The notes beneath the pieces are model-generated. The model did no database searches. It was given only the letters and a program-made list of their open reading frames with translations, and was not told the DNA's origin. This document shows positions 56,560 to 64,000 of a DNA stretch of 64,000 nt, piece by piece. Each line of letters opens with the position of its first letter. Positions within the stretch are counted from its first letter, which is position 1. Both the position numbers and the translations under genes were made by a program. This DNA is from Gluconobacter potus (GTDB taxonomy: Bacteria; Pseudomonadota; Alphaproteobacteria; Acetobacterales; Acetobacteraceae), in assembly GCF_015244705.1 (NCBI RefSeq), contig NZ_JABCQF010000001.1, positions 62,001 to 126,000 on the forward strand. The letters are read 5' to 3'.

Positions 56560-57099
56560 ATGTCGTTTCAGGATCCCCAGCCGCTCGATCTCAAGAACTA
56601 CATTCGCGAGATTCCGGATTTTCCGAAGCCGGGCATCCTGTTCTACGACATCTCGACCCTGATCCGCTCGCCCGACGCCTGGCAGGTCGCCACCGCCCGT
56701 CTGGCCCGCGTGATCGCCGCCTGGCAGCCGGATATTCTGGCTGGTATCGAGAGCCGCGGCTTCCTGACGGCCGCGCCGCTCGCCCTGCGTCTGGGCTGCG
56801 GCTTCACGATGCTCCGCAAGCCGGGCAAGCTGCCGGGCAAGACCATTTCCCTGAAATACGGTCTCGAATACGGCGAGGACGAGCTGCACATCCAGGCCGA
56901 CGCCATCAAGCCGGGCCAGCGCGTCGTGGTGCTGGACGATCTGCTGGCAACGGGCGGTACGCTTGCGGCCTCCATCGACCTTCTCCGCAAGGTCGGGGCC
57001 GAAGTCGTGGGTGCCTCCGTGCTCATCGAACTGGCAGACCTGAAGGGCCGTGAGAAACTGGATGTTCCCCTGAACGCTCTGATGACATACGACGAATAA
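56560..57099 (+). CDS. apt: adenine phosphoribosyltransferase
   Basis: 179 residues. Salvages adenine to AMP using PRPP. The PRPP motif [16 protein letters not shown] and the N-terminal [12 protein letters not shown] are diagnostic. The next gene starts 22 bases downstream, a possible operon with the nitroreductase. Confidence 0.97.
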   Translation: MSFQDPQPLDLKNYIREIPDFPKPGILFYDISTLIRSPDAWQVATARLARVIAAWQPDILAGIESRGFLTAAPLALRLGCGFTMLRKPGKLPGKTISLKYGLEYGEDELHIQADAIKPGQRVVVLDDLLATGGTLAASIDLLRKVGAEVVGASVLIELADLKGREKLDVPLNALMTYDE

Positions 57100-57121
57100 A
57101 GCGACGAACAAGGAACGCGAC

Positions 57122-57952
57122 ATGTCGGGCACCTCTTCTGAACGGATTTCCACGCTGTGGCAGACACGGTACCGCACACCGGCACCGAAAATCCTGCCGG
57201 ACAACGCGGTGCTCGACCTGCTGCTGTCGCATCATTCGGTCCGCGCCTATCTGCCTGACGACTTGCCGGAAGGCACGCTGGAAGCCGGCATCGCCGCAGC
57301 CTCCTCGGCCGCCACGTCCAGCAATCTTCAAGTCTGGTCCGTCGTAGCCGTTGAAAACCCGGAAACGCGCGCCCGACTGGCGGAACTCTGCGGCAACCAG
57401 AAGCATATCGAGGTTGCGCCGCTGTTTTTGGCCTGGATCGTCGATCTGGCCCGGCTGGAGCGGATCGCCGAGCGGGCGGGGATGGGGCATGAGGCGCTCG
57501 ACTATCAGGAGACGTTCCTCATGGCGACGCTCGATACCGGGATCGCCGCCCAGAACGCCGTGACCGCGTTTGAATCCCTCGGTCTGGGCACGGTCTATAT
57601 CGGCGGCCTGCGCAATCATCCCGAAGAAGTCGCCAACCTCCTGTCCCTTCCGCCGCGCTCGGTCGCGGTCGTGGGGCTTTGTGTCGGCAAACCTGATCCG
57701 GCAGCCCAGAACGGTCACAAGCCGCGTCTGGGACAGGAGGTCGTTCTGCACCGGGAGCGTTACAGCACGGACAACGAGGCCGAAGGCATCGCGGCCTATG
57801 ACCGTATCGCGGACGATTACCAGAAGGAACAGGGCCTGACATCGCGGGCATGGTCGGAAACGGTCGCCAAGAGGGTCGACAACTTCAGGGGCCTGAGCGG
57901 TCGGCACGTCATGCGCACAGTGCTGCACAGGCTCGGCTTTCCGCTCCGCTAA
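57122..57952 (+). CDS. NfsA-like flavin oxidoreductase (nitroreductase family)
   Basis: 276 residues. FMN-binding start HHSVRAYLPDDLPEGTLEAGIAA, SNLQVWSVVAVE and the glycine-rich ESLGLGTVYIGGLRNHPEEVANLL are family signatures; VVGLCVGKPDP is the typical strand. It most resembles NADPH-dependent NfsA/Frp proteins. Reduces nitro compounds, quinones or chromate in known members. Located behind apt. Confidence 0.9.
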   Translation: MSGTSSERISTLWQTRYRTPAPKILPDNAVLDLLLSHHSVRAYLPDDLPEGTLEAGIAAASSAATSSNLQVWSVVAVENPETRARLAELCGNQKHIEVAPLFLAWIVDLARLERIAERAGMGHEALDYQETFLMATLDTGIAAQNAVTAFESLGLGTVYIGGLRNHPEEVANLLSLPPRSVAVVGLCVGKPDPAAQNGHKPRLGQEVVLHRERYSTDNEAEGIAAYDRIADDYQKEQGLTSRAWSETVAKRVDNFRGLSGRHVMRTVLHRLGFPLR

Positions 57953-58279
57953 AAGTGAATTGCAGGGATGCGGAAGAAATTATCCCTGACCTATAAAGTT
58001 CTTAAAGAGATTAAAGATTTCGTTTGTCAGGGCTTTGGCGCAGTTACTGGAACCGAAAAATAAACCTTTTTGATAAAATCTTCCCTGATGAAATATGCGG
58101 GGAGAGTTTTATTTTGAACTTGCTTCCTTCTGGATATTGCAGGCATATTCAAGTGCAGCTGTTTTTCCGGCTGGAGAATATCGCCCTGCGTTTATCCGCA
58201 CAGGCGCACCTTTCCCCTCTGAAAAAACTGATTACGTGAATGTTTGCGCGTAAAGCTGCGTTATCAAAGGAGACCTGCG
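57953..58279 (+). promoter_or_regulatory. long AT-rich leader region of the cold-shock gene
   Basis: 327 bases without a gene, distinctly AT-rich. Cold-shock genes often have long 5' leaders that fold differently at low temperature; this stretch could be one. The only open frames in it are small and lack ribosome sites. CAAAGGAG (58265-58272) precedes the csp ATG. No standard promoter could be placed with confidence. Confidence 0.5.
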
Positions 58280-58486
58280 ATGGCGACAGGTACAGTAAAG
58301 TGGTTCAACGCCACGAAGGGCTTCGGTTTCATCCAGCCCAGCGACGGCACCACAGACGTTTTCGTTCACATTTCTGCTCTCGAAAAAGCCGGGTTGCAGA
58401 ACCTGAATGAAGGCCAGCAGGTCTCTTACGAGATTGAAGACGGCCGCAACGGACGCAAGTCCGCAGGAAGCCTCAAGGCGCTCTGA
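58280..58486 (+). CDS. cold-shock-domain protein
   Basis: 68 residues, a single CSD. RNP1 KGFGFIQPS and RNP2 DVFVHISALEKAG are intact. Acts as an RNA chaperone. The strong AAGGAG ribosome site and the long leader suggest post-transcriptional cold-shock control. A UUCG-loop terminator follows immediately after the stop. Confidence 0.96.
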   Translation: MATGTVKWFNATKGFGFIQPSDGTTDVFVHISALEKAGLQNLNEGQQVSYEIEDGRNGRKSAGSLKAL

Positions 58487-58487
58487 C

Positions 58488-58514
58488 AAAATGGTGGCTT
58501 CGGCCACCATTTTT
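58488..58514 (+). terminator. intrinsic terminator after the cold-shock gene
   Basis: AAAATGGTGGC pairs with GCCACCATTTT with a TTCG tetraloop and a T-run. Confidence 0.92.
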
Positions 58515-58599
58515 CGTTTCAGACACTTTTCCGCGCCATCGCTTTCGCGCAGACGCACGGTATAACAGAGGCTCTGACCTGCTGTGCCGGAGCCGCGCC

Positions 58600-61098
58600 C
58601 TGACTTTTACCTTCCCTCCCGAACTCCCCGTCACAGCCATCCTGCCGGAGCTTCTGGCAACATTGGAGACGCAGCCCAACGCCGTCCTCGTCGCCCCGCC
58701 CGGTGCGGGTAAAACGACGCTGACGCCGCTCGCGCTTCTGGATGCACCCTGGCTCGGAACGCAGCGCCTCATTCTCGTGGAGCCCCGTCGCGTAGCAGTC
58801 CGTGGCGCGGCCTCGCGCATGGCGTCGTCGATGGGTGAAAAGCCGGGCGGCATCGTGGGCTTCCGTACCCGCACCGACTCCGCCATGTCTGCCAGAACAC
58901 GCATCGAGGTGGTGACCGAAGGTCTGCTTCTGCGTCGCCTGCTGACCGACCCGCTGCTGGACGGCGTGGGCGCGGTGCTGTTCGATGAAGTGCATGAACG
59001 CTCACTGGATCTGGATGCGGCGCTGGCGTTCTGTCTGGACATGCAGCGTGAAATGCGGCCGGATCTGCGGATTCTGGCCATGTCCGCCACGCCGGATGGC
59101 CGCGCTTTCACGACGCTGATGAACGCCCCGCTGATCGAGAGCGAAGGCCGCCAGTACTCCATCGACATCCGTCACACCCGCGACATTCCCCACATGCGGG
59201 ACCTGCCCGAAGCCTGTGCCCGCGCGATCCGTCAGGCTCTGGCGGAAGAAGAGGGCGATATCCTCGCCTTCCTGCCCGGCGTGGGCGAAATCCGCCGTAC
59301 ACAGGCGCTTCTGGAGGGCACGGTTCCGGTCTTTCCGCTGCATGGCGAACAGACGACCGAGGATCAGGACCGTGCCATCGCCCCGTCCGACACGCGCCGC
59401 GTCGTGCTGGCGACATCCATTGCCGAGACCTCCGTCACTGTCTCGGGCGTGCGGATCGTCGTGGATGGCGGCCTGCGCCGGGCCCCGCGCCTTGATCCGA
59501 ATACCGGCCTGTCGCGTCTGGAAACGCTGAAAATATCCCGCGCCACCGCGACCCAGCGTGCAGGCCGTGCGGGACGGCAGTCGCCGGGTATCGCCATCCG
59601 CCTGTGGTCGGAAATGACGCAGCGCAGCCTGCGCCCGCAGGACGCCCCGGAAATCCTCGTCGCCGATCTGACGGATTTTGCGCTCGTGACAGCGGCATGG
59701 CAGGAGGTCATGGGAACGGCTCCGGACAGTCTGCCGCTGCTGGACACGCCGCCGACGGGTGTTCTGGCGGGCGGCCGCGAACTGCTTCGAGAACTCGGCG
59801 CGCTCGATGACGCCAACCGCATCACTGTGCTTGGCAAGCGCATGGCGTCCCTCGGCACGCATCCGCGTCTGGCCGCCATGCTCTGCGCCGCCCGCACGCT
59901 GCCGGAGCGTGTGACGGCGGCCTGTCTGGCGGCTCTGCTGGAAGAGCGTGACCCGCTTCGCCCACGCCCGAACCGCCCGTCCGGTCCTGCCCAAGGAAAT
60001 ACGTCAGGAGCCGATATCCGCGTTCGCTTCGCCCTGTTCGAACGCGATGATCCGCGCGCGGATCGCGCCAGCCTGTTTCATATGCGTCAGTCCGCCAAAC
60101 GCTTCCTGCGCCGTATGGGCGAGCGGGACGTGCCCCTGATGCCGCTGCCGGATCATGCAGGTGCGCTGCTGGCCGCCGGTTTCCCGGACCGTGTCGCGCA
60201 GGCGGCGGGTGAGTTGGGGCGTTTCCGTCTGGCGGGCGGGGGGAGTGCCCGCGTTTCCGCCAATGATCCGCTGGCGCGTGAAAAGCTGCTGGCCGGGGCA
60301 GCGTTCCATACCCGGACCTCAACGGAAATCACGCTTGCCGCCCCATTGGATGCTGAAAACCTGCCCCGGACCCTTCTGGACCGGACCCGCGAGCAGGTGG
60401 AAACGACACTGGACGGCACATCCGGCCGCATCATCGCCCGTCGCAGGCTCCGTCTGGGTGCGCTGGTCCTGCGGGATCGCAACGGCGAAATCAGCCCAGA
60501 GGAAGCGCAGACGCTCCTGATTCAGCAGGTCGCCGCGAATCTGGCGCAGGCCCTGACCTGGACGGAGGCCGGGCGTCAGTTCCAGGCCCGCGTGGCCCAT
60601 GCCCGCGCGACCTATGCGCCGCATCTGCCGGACCTGTCCGATGACGGACTGGCGGCCTCGCTCGACTGGCTGGAGCCGTATCTTGCCGGATGCGACCGTC
60701 TGTCTCAGGTCAAAGCACTGGACCTGCTGTCCATTCTCCGTGCCCGTCTGGACTATTCCGATCTTGCCGCACTGGACCGCAAGCTTCCGCCGCGCCTGAC
60801 GCTGAAGGCCAGCACGCACGACATCGACTATACCGGCGCGGTCCCTACGGTCTCCGCCCGTGCGCAGGCTTTTTACGGCACGGCCCAGACGCCGCAGCTT
60901 GCGGACGGACAGCTTGCCCTGCAATGCGCGCTGCTGTCCCCGGCGGGACGGCCGCAGGCGATCACGGCCGATCTCGCAGGATTCTGGAAAGGAAGCTGGG
61001 CCGACATGCGCCGGGACATGCGCGGGCGCTATCCCCGCCACGACTGGCCCGAAGATCCTGCGACCGCCGAGCCTCCCAAACCCCGTCCGAGACGTTGA
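58600..61098 (+). CDS. hrpB: HrpB-type ATP-dependent RNA helicase, probable non-ATG start
   Basis: DEAH-box helicase. Walker A in APPGAGKTT, FDEVHERSLD (DEVH box), SATPD (motif III) and TQRAGRAGRQSPG (motif VI) are clear; the C-terminal HrpB-specific region is complete and ends in a basic tail. The family-like sequence LPVTAILPELLATL begins upstream of the only canonical in-frame start (TTG 58663), so the true start should be earlier. CTG 58600 has GGAG seven bases upstream and would give 832 residues. The cellular role of HrpB in bacteria is poorly known; it has been linked to RNA processing. Confidence 0.88.
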   Translation: MTFTFPPELPVTAILPELLATLETQPNAVLVAPPGAGKTTLTPLALLDAPWLGTQRLILVEPRRVAVRGAASRMASSMGEKPGGIVGFRTRTDSAMSARTRIEVVTEGLLLRRLLTDPLLDGVGAVLFDEVHERSLDLDAALAFCLDMQREMRPDLRILAMSATPDGRAFTTLMNAPLIESEGRQYSIDIRHTRDIPHMRDLPEACARAIRQALAEEEGDILAFLPGVGEIRRTQALLEGTVPVFPLHGEQTTEDQDRAIAPSDTRRVVLATSIAETSVTVSGVRIVVDGGLRRAPRLDPNTGLSRLETLKISRATATQRAGRAGRQSPGIAIRLWSEMTQRSLRPQDAPEILVADLTDFALVTAAWQEVMGTAPDSLPLLDTPPTGVLAGGRELLRELGALDDANRITVLGKRMASLGTHPRLAAMLCAARTLPERVTAACLAALLEERDPLRPRPNRPSGPAQGNTSGADIRVRFALFERDDPRADRASLFHMRQSAKRFLRRMGERDVPLMPLPDHAGALLAAGFPDRVAQAAGELGRFRLAGGGSARVSANDPLAREKLLAGAAFHTRTSTEITLAAPLDAENLPRTLLDRTREQVETTLDGTSGRIIARRRLRLGALVLRDRNGEISPEEAQTLLIQQVAANLAQALTWTEAGRQFQARVAHARATYAPHLPDLSDDGLAASLDWLEPYLAGCDRLSQVKALDLLSILRARLDYSDLAALDRKLPPRLTLKASTHDIDYTGAVPTVSARAQAFYGTAQTPQLADGQLALQCALLSPAGRPQAITADLAGFWKGSWADMRRDMRGRYPRHDWPEDPATAEPPKPRPRR

Positions 61099-61173
61099 AT
61101 CGCCATGATCTTAGGATGTGGAACAATTCTGTGTTAGCAGCAGGGATATGACGATGTTCCTGTCCTGTTTCCC

Positions 61174-62430
61174 ATGAAACGCGCCCTGCAGGCTGCTGCG
61201 ATCGGTGCCGGAACAGCCACTGTCGTGACGGTGGGGCTGATGCTGGCTTTGCGCGGCCATGGGAATACTGCGCAGCCGGTCCCGCATCCTGCCGAACAGC
61301 CGCAGAAGCCGCTGGTCATGCAGGCCCCCGCGCCGAAAATGCTCCCGACGATCATTCCCGATCGCACGGTTGCGGGCGAAAACACGGACGCACAGGGCAT
61401 CCCGACACAGCCGGCCGTCGTCCCGGCACCCGCGCCGGCTCTGCCACCGCTTCTGGTCAAATACGGCCCGCTGAGCTTCGCCCCGCTGGTGCGGCAGGTG
61501 ATTCCGGCCGTCGTCAACATCGCCATTACGCAGAACAGCCCGGACGGGCACGACCACATCCCGCCCCAGATTCGCGGAACCCCGTTGGAAAAGCGCTACC
61601 GGGACCGGATGAAGCGTCAGCAGGAAGAAATGGTTGGCGCCGGATCGGGCTTCATCGTCGATCCGTCCGGCATCATCGTCACGAACCGCCATGTCGTGGG
61701 CGGCGCGGACAAGGTCGTGGTCTCGCTCTCCAACGGGCATGAAATGCCGGCGCGCCTGCTGGGGGCCGATCCGTTGACGGATATCGCCGTCATCAAGGTC
61801 GACAGCCCCGAGCCGCTTCCGCACGTCACCTGGGGTGACAGCCAGCAGACCGATATCGGGGACTGGATTCTCGTTGCGGGCAATCCGTTCGGGTTCGGAT
61901 CATCCGTGACGGCGGGCATCGTCTCGGCGGTCGGGCGCGATCTGGGGATCGGCTCGCTCGATGATTTCATCCAGCTCGACGCCCCGATCAATCCCGGCAA
62001 TTCGGGCGGTCCGGCCTTCAATATGCGCGGGCAGGTCGTGGCCGTGAACGCCGCCATCGTAACTCCGGCGGGCGGTTCGGTCGGGATCGGGTTTGGCATC
62101 CCATCCGAAATCGTTGCCCCGATCGTCGCGGAAATCGAGGCGACCGGCCATGCCGAACATGGCTGGCTCGGCATCACGCTTGATGACAGCGATACCGATA
62201 TCGGTATCGCCGGCGTCGATAATGGTGGTCCGGGACAGAAGGGTGGTCTGCGGCGTGGCGATATCGTGACGCAGGTGGACAATGTGCCCGTTACCAGTGC
62301 GCGAATGCTCCTGCGCAGTATTGCTGCGGCCCGCCCAGGCATGACCCTGACGTTCCGGATCCAGCGCGGCAAGCAGTCCCTGACGCTGCCCATTCATATC
62401 GGCCCGCGCCCGCAGGATGCGGATGACTGA
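61174..62430 (+). CDS. HtrA/DegP-family periplasmic serine protease
   Basis: 418 residues. An N-terminal membrane anchor or signal (ALQAAAIGAGTATVVTVGLML), a Pro-rich linker (~40-110), then the trypsin-like domain with His in VTNRHVVGGAD, Asp in TDIAVIKVD and Ser in NPGNSGGPAFN. One PDZ domain at the C-terminus (GDIVTQVDNVPVTSARM). One PDZ plus an N-terminal anchor resembles DegS more than DegP. The family degrades or senses misfolded envelope proteins. A lipoprotein gene starts inside its 3' end. Confidence 0.94.
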   Translation: MKRALQAAAIGAGTATVVTVGLMLALRGHGNTAQPVPHPAEQPQKPLVMQAPAPKMLPTIIPDRTVAGENTDAQGIPTQPAVVPAPAPALPPLLVKYGPLSFAPLVRQVIPAVVNIAITQNSPDGHDHIPPQIRGTPLEKRYRDRMKRQQEEMVGAGSGFIVDPSGIIVTNRHVVGGADKVVVSLSNGHEMPARLLGADPLTDIAVIKVDSPEPLPHVTWGDSQQTDIGDWILVAGNPFGFGSSVTAGIVSAVGRDLGIGSLDDFIQLDAPINPGNSGGPAFNMRGQVVAVNAAIVTPAGGSVGIGFGIPSEIVAPIVAEIEATGHAEHGWLGITLDDSDTDIGIAGVDNGGPGQKGGLRRGDIVTQVDNVPVTSARMLLRSIAAARPGMTLTFRIQRGKQSLTLPIHIGPRPQDADD

Positions 62431-62641
62431 GCCGCTCCCCGGCAGAACGATCCGCCTCGGCCGGTGCGGTGTTCTGCTGCTGGGCGCTCTTGCCGGATGC
62501 AGTCCTGTCCCGCCTTCGCCGGGGCAGAACGGCTATCGGGACGGGCTTTCGGAAGCGTCTCCATTCTCATGGGGACCGATCAGTGCATCCTCCCTGCGTG
62601 ATGCCCAGCAGGACGATTTTGACAACGCAATCCCCCGCTAG
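62423..62641 (+). CDS. small predicted lipoprotein
   Basis: 72 residues from the ATG at 62423, overlapping the protease stop by 8 bases. Signal with lipobox LAGC (CGVLLLGALAGC). The mature part of about 45 residues is Ser/Pro-rich and acidic at the end. No family recognised. The overlap suggests co-translation with the protease. Confidence 0.6.
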   Translation: MTEPLPGRTIRLGRCGVLLLGALAGCSPVPPSPGQNGYRDGLSEASPFSWGPISASSLRDAQQDDFDNAIPR

Positions 62642-62741
62642 ACGCGCCTTTCTGTAACAAGCGCCTTTGACGGCTTCTCTCAAGCCGGTATTCTTCCTCA
62701 CAGGAACGGCAAGACTGCGTTCGGAAGGAAGAAAGACAACG

Positions 62742-63422
62742 ATGCGTATCCTGCTGGTCGAGGACGATCCGACTGTCCGTGCTTTCGTGCTCAAGGGCCT
62801 GCGGGAGGCCGGGCATGTTGTGGATGAGGCGGATAATGGCAAGGACGGCCTGTTTCTGGCCGTCAGCGAGAATTATGACGTCGTGATCCTGGACCGGATG
62901 CTGCCGGGCGGCATCGACGGTCTGCGGATTCTGGAAACCCTGCGCGGGCAGAAGAACGCAACGCCGGTCCTGCTGCTTTCGGCGCTGGCGGATGTGGACG
63001 AGCGCGTGGCCGGCCTCAAGGCCGGCGGCGACGACTACATGACTAAGCCCTTCGCCTTCTCCGAGCTTCTGGCGCGTGTCGAGGCGCTGGGCCGGCGTGG
63101 CCGCCCCGAAAGTGCGCCGCAGACGCGTCTTGTTGTGGGCGATCTGGAAATGGATCTGCTGTCCCGCACCGTCAAACGCGGCGGCGAGAAGATCGACCTT
63201 CAGCCCCGCGAGTTCCGCCTGCTGGAGTTCCTGATCCGCCATGCCGGGCAGGTCGTGACCCGCACCATGCTGCTCGAGCGCGTGTGGGACTATCATTTCG
63301 ACCCGCAGACCAACGTGATCGACGTGCATGTCTCGCGCCTGCGCCAGAAAGTGGACAAGCCGTTCGACAAGCCCATGATCCACACGATCCGCAACGCCGG
63401 CTACATCCTGCGGGCGGACTGA
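62742..63422 (+). CDS. OmpR-family response regulator
   Basis: 226 residues. Receiver (LLVEDDPTVRAF, phospho-Asp in VVILDRMLPG, LLLSALADVDER, YMTKPFAF) and OmpR winged helix (LQPREFRLLEFLIRHAGQVVTRTMLLERVW, VIDVHVSRLRQK). The histidine kinase follows six bases later, forming a two-component system. I see no clear clue to the signal; it resembles copper- or envelope-responsive systems (CusR-like), as many OmpR proteins do. Confidence 0.95.
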   Translation: MRILLVEDDPTVRAFVLKGLREAGHVVDEADNGKDGLFLAVSENYDVVILDRMLPGGIDGLRILETLRGQKNATPVLLLSALADVDERVAGLKAGGDDYMTKPFAFSELLARVEALGRRGRPESAPQTRLVVGDLEMDLLSRTVKRGGEKIDLQPREFRLLEFLIRHAGQVVTRTMLLERVWDYHFDPQTNVIDVHVSRLRQKVDKPFDKPMIHTIRNAGYILRAD

Positions 63423-63428
63423 GGCCTG

Positions 63429-64000
63429 ATGTTCCGGCGCAAGGTCCGCCGTCTCGGACTGTTCCTGAAACGGCGCCTGCGCTGGCCGATCCGCTCGGCC
63501 GGGCTGAACTTCGCCCTGGCTTACGGCCTCGTCTTCGTGATTTCGGCCGGAGCGTTCCTGTCCTTCATTTGGTGGAACACCACCGGCCAGCTTGACCATC
63601 AGGTCGAGGTCGCGGTGCAGGTCGATGCCCTCGATCTGTCCCATCGCTGGGCGCAGGGCGGCCCATCCGCCCTCAGCCTCGCCATTCAGGACCGGCTGGA
63701 CCAGAACGTCGATGACGACGAGCTGTATCTTCTGGTTGACCCGGACGGCCGTAAATTCGCCGGCAATCTGCCAGGCTGGCCCGTCGTCATCACCCGGCTG
63801 GATACGTTTTACGAACTGGCCATCAAGCGCGATGGTTTCCGTACCAATGCCAAGATGCACGCCTATCCTCTGACGCATGGCTTCCGGATGATCGTCGGGC
63901 GTGACGTCCGTGGGCGACAGCTCGTCCGCCACGTCCTGACCGATACGCTGATCTGGGCCTGGATCATGGTGACATTGCTGGCAGCCGGTGGGGCGCTGGC
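63429..64000 (+). CDS. sensor histidine kinase, N-terminal part (runs off the right edge)
   Basis: The first 190 residues. A cytosolic Arg-rich start, TM1 (LNFALAYGLVFVISAGAFLSFI), a periplasmic domain of about 120 residues and the beginning of TM2 (LIWAWIMVTLLAAGGALA) at the end of the window. The HAMP and kinase domains lie outside. It overlaps nothing but sits six bases behind the regulator gene. The periplasmic domain has few cysteines or histidines, so no obvious metal site. Confidence 0.88.
   Translation, partial: MFRRKVRRLGLFLKRRLRWPIRSAGLNFALAYGLVFVISAGAFLSFIWWNTTGQLDHQVEVAVQVDALDLSHRWAQGGPSALSLAIQDRLDQNVDDDELYLLVDPDGRKFAGNLPGWPVVITRLDTFYELAIKRDGFRTNAKMHAYPLTHGFRMIVGRDVRGRQLVRHVLTDTLIWAWIMVTLLAAGGAL

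Overview
The window is a 64 kb chromosomal segment of an acetic acid bacterium, almost certainly Gluconobacter (Acetobacteraceae, Alphaproteobacteria). The clearest markers are a 262-residue NAD-xylitol dehydrogenase that I recognise as the G. oxydans type, the sldBA pair for the PQQ-dependent glycerol/sorbitol dehydrogenase, a long-chain polyol/mannitol dehydrogenase, a Zymomonas-like levansucrase and a Hint-domain surface protein. Genes are dense, GC-rich and mostly housekeeping. I see no CRISPR array, prophage, complete insertion sequence or replication origin.

Layout. 1-9.5 kb: 5' part of gyrA, a repeat-containing Hint-domain protein, a TonB-dependent receptor, arfB, then tRNA-Lys(TTT) followed by a tRNA-tail duplication and a GIY-YIG gene (a probable small island scar). 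9.5-19.5 kb: sucA, an esterase, a 2OG oxygenase, asd, the murQ-anmK peptidoglycan-recycling pair and hemH. 19.5-22.2 kb: levansucrase with a structured leader, tRNA-Pro(CGG), lepB. 22.3-27.6 kb, all on the minus strand: metK-trmB-ETF:QO-etfB-etfA. 27.9-36.6 kb: xylitol dehydrogenase, dapB, the hxlR/azoR and hmp/nsrR divergent regulator-target pairs, an atypical shikimate dehydrogenase, dnaKJ. 36.9-45.2 kb: an orphan lipoprotein, sldBA, a glycosyltransferase, a DMT transporter, dcd, murA. 45.2-54 kb: a multi-hairpin element, mannitol dehydrogenase, msrC, a LOG protein, an MFS carrier, dinB, a Nudix hydrolase, and a PadR regulator with an Arg/Gly-rich tail. 54-64 kb: a TVP38-type membrane protein, Bcr/CflA efflux, a lone receiver, apt, a nitroreductase, csp, hrpB, an HtrA protease and the start of an OmpR/histidine-kinase system.

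How the parts fit. The periplasm-facing oxidation typical of these bacteria (SldBA) sits near cytosolic polyol dehydrogenases (xylitol, mannitol) that handle sugars taken up. Electrons also enter the quinone pool through ETF/ETF:QO. Stress handling is well represented: DnaKJ behind a sigma-32-like promoter, Hmp under an NsrR box, azoreductase, MsrC, HtrA and Csp.

The most unusual observations are a promoter-terminator-hairpin leader before levansucrase, two conserved genes (trmB, hrpB) with no ATG/GTG/TTG at their homology-supported start, the tRNA-Lys tail duplication, a three-stem element after murA, and several well-formed regulatory dyads (NsrR, PadR and sld promoter regions). All calls come from reading the sequence; no database search was run.
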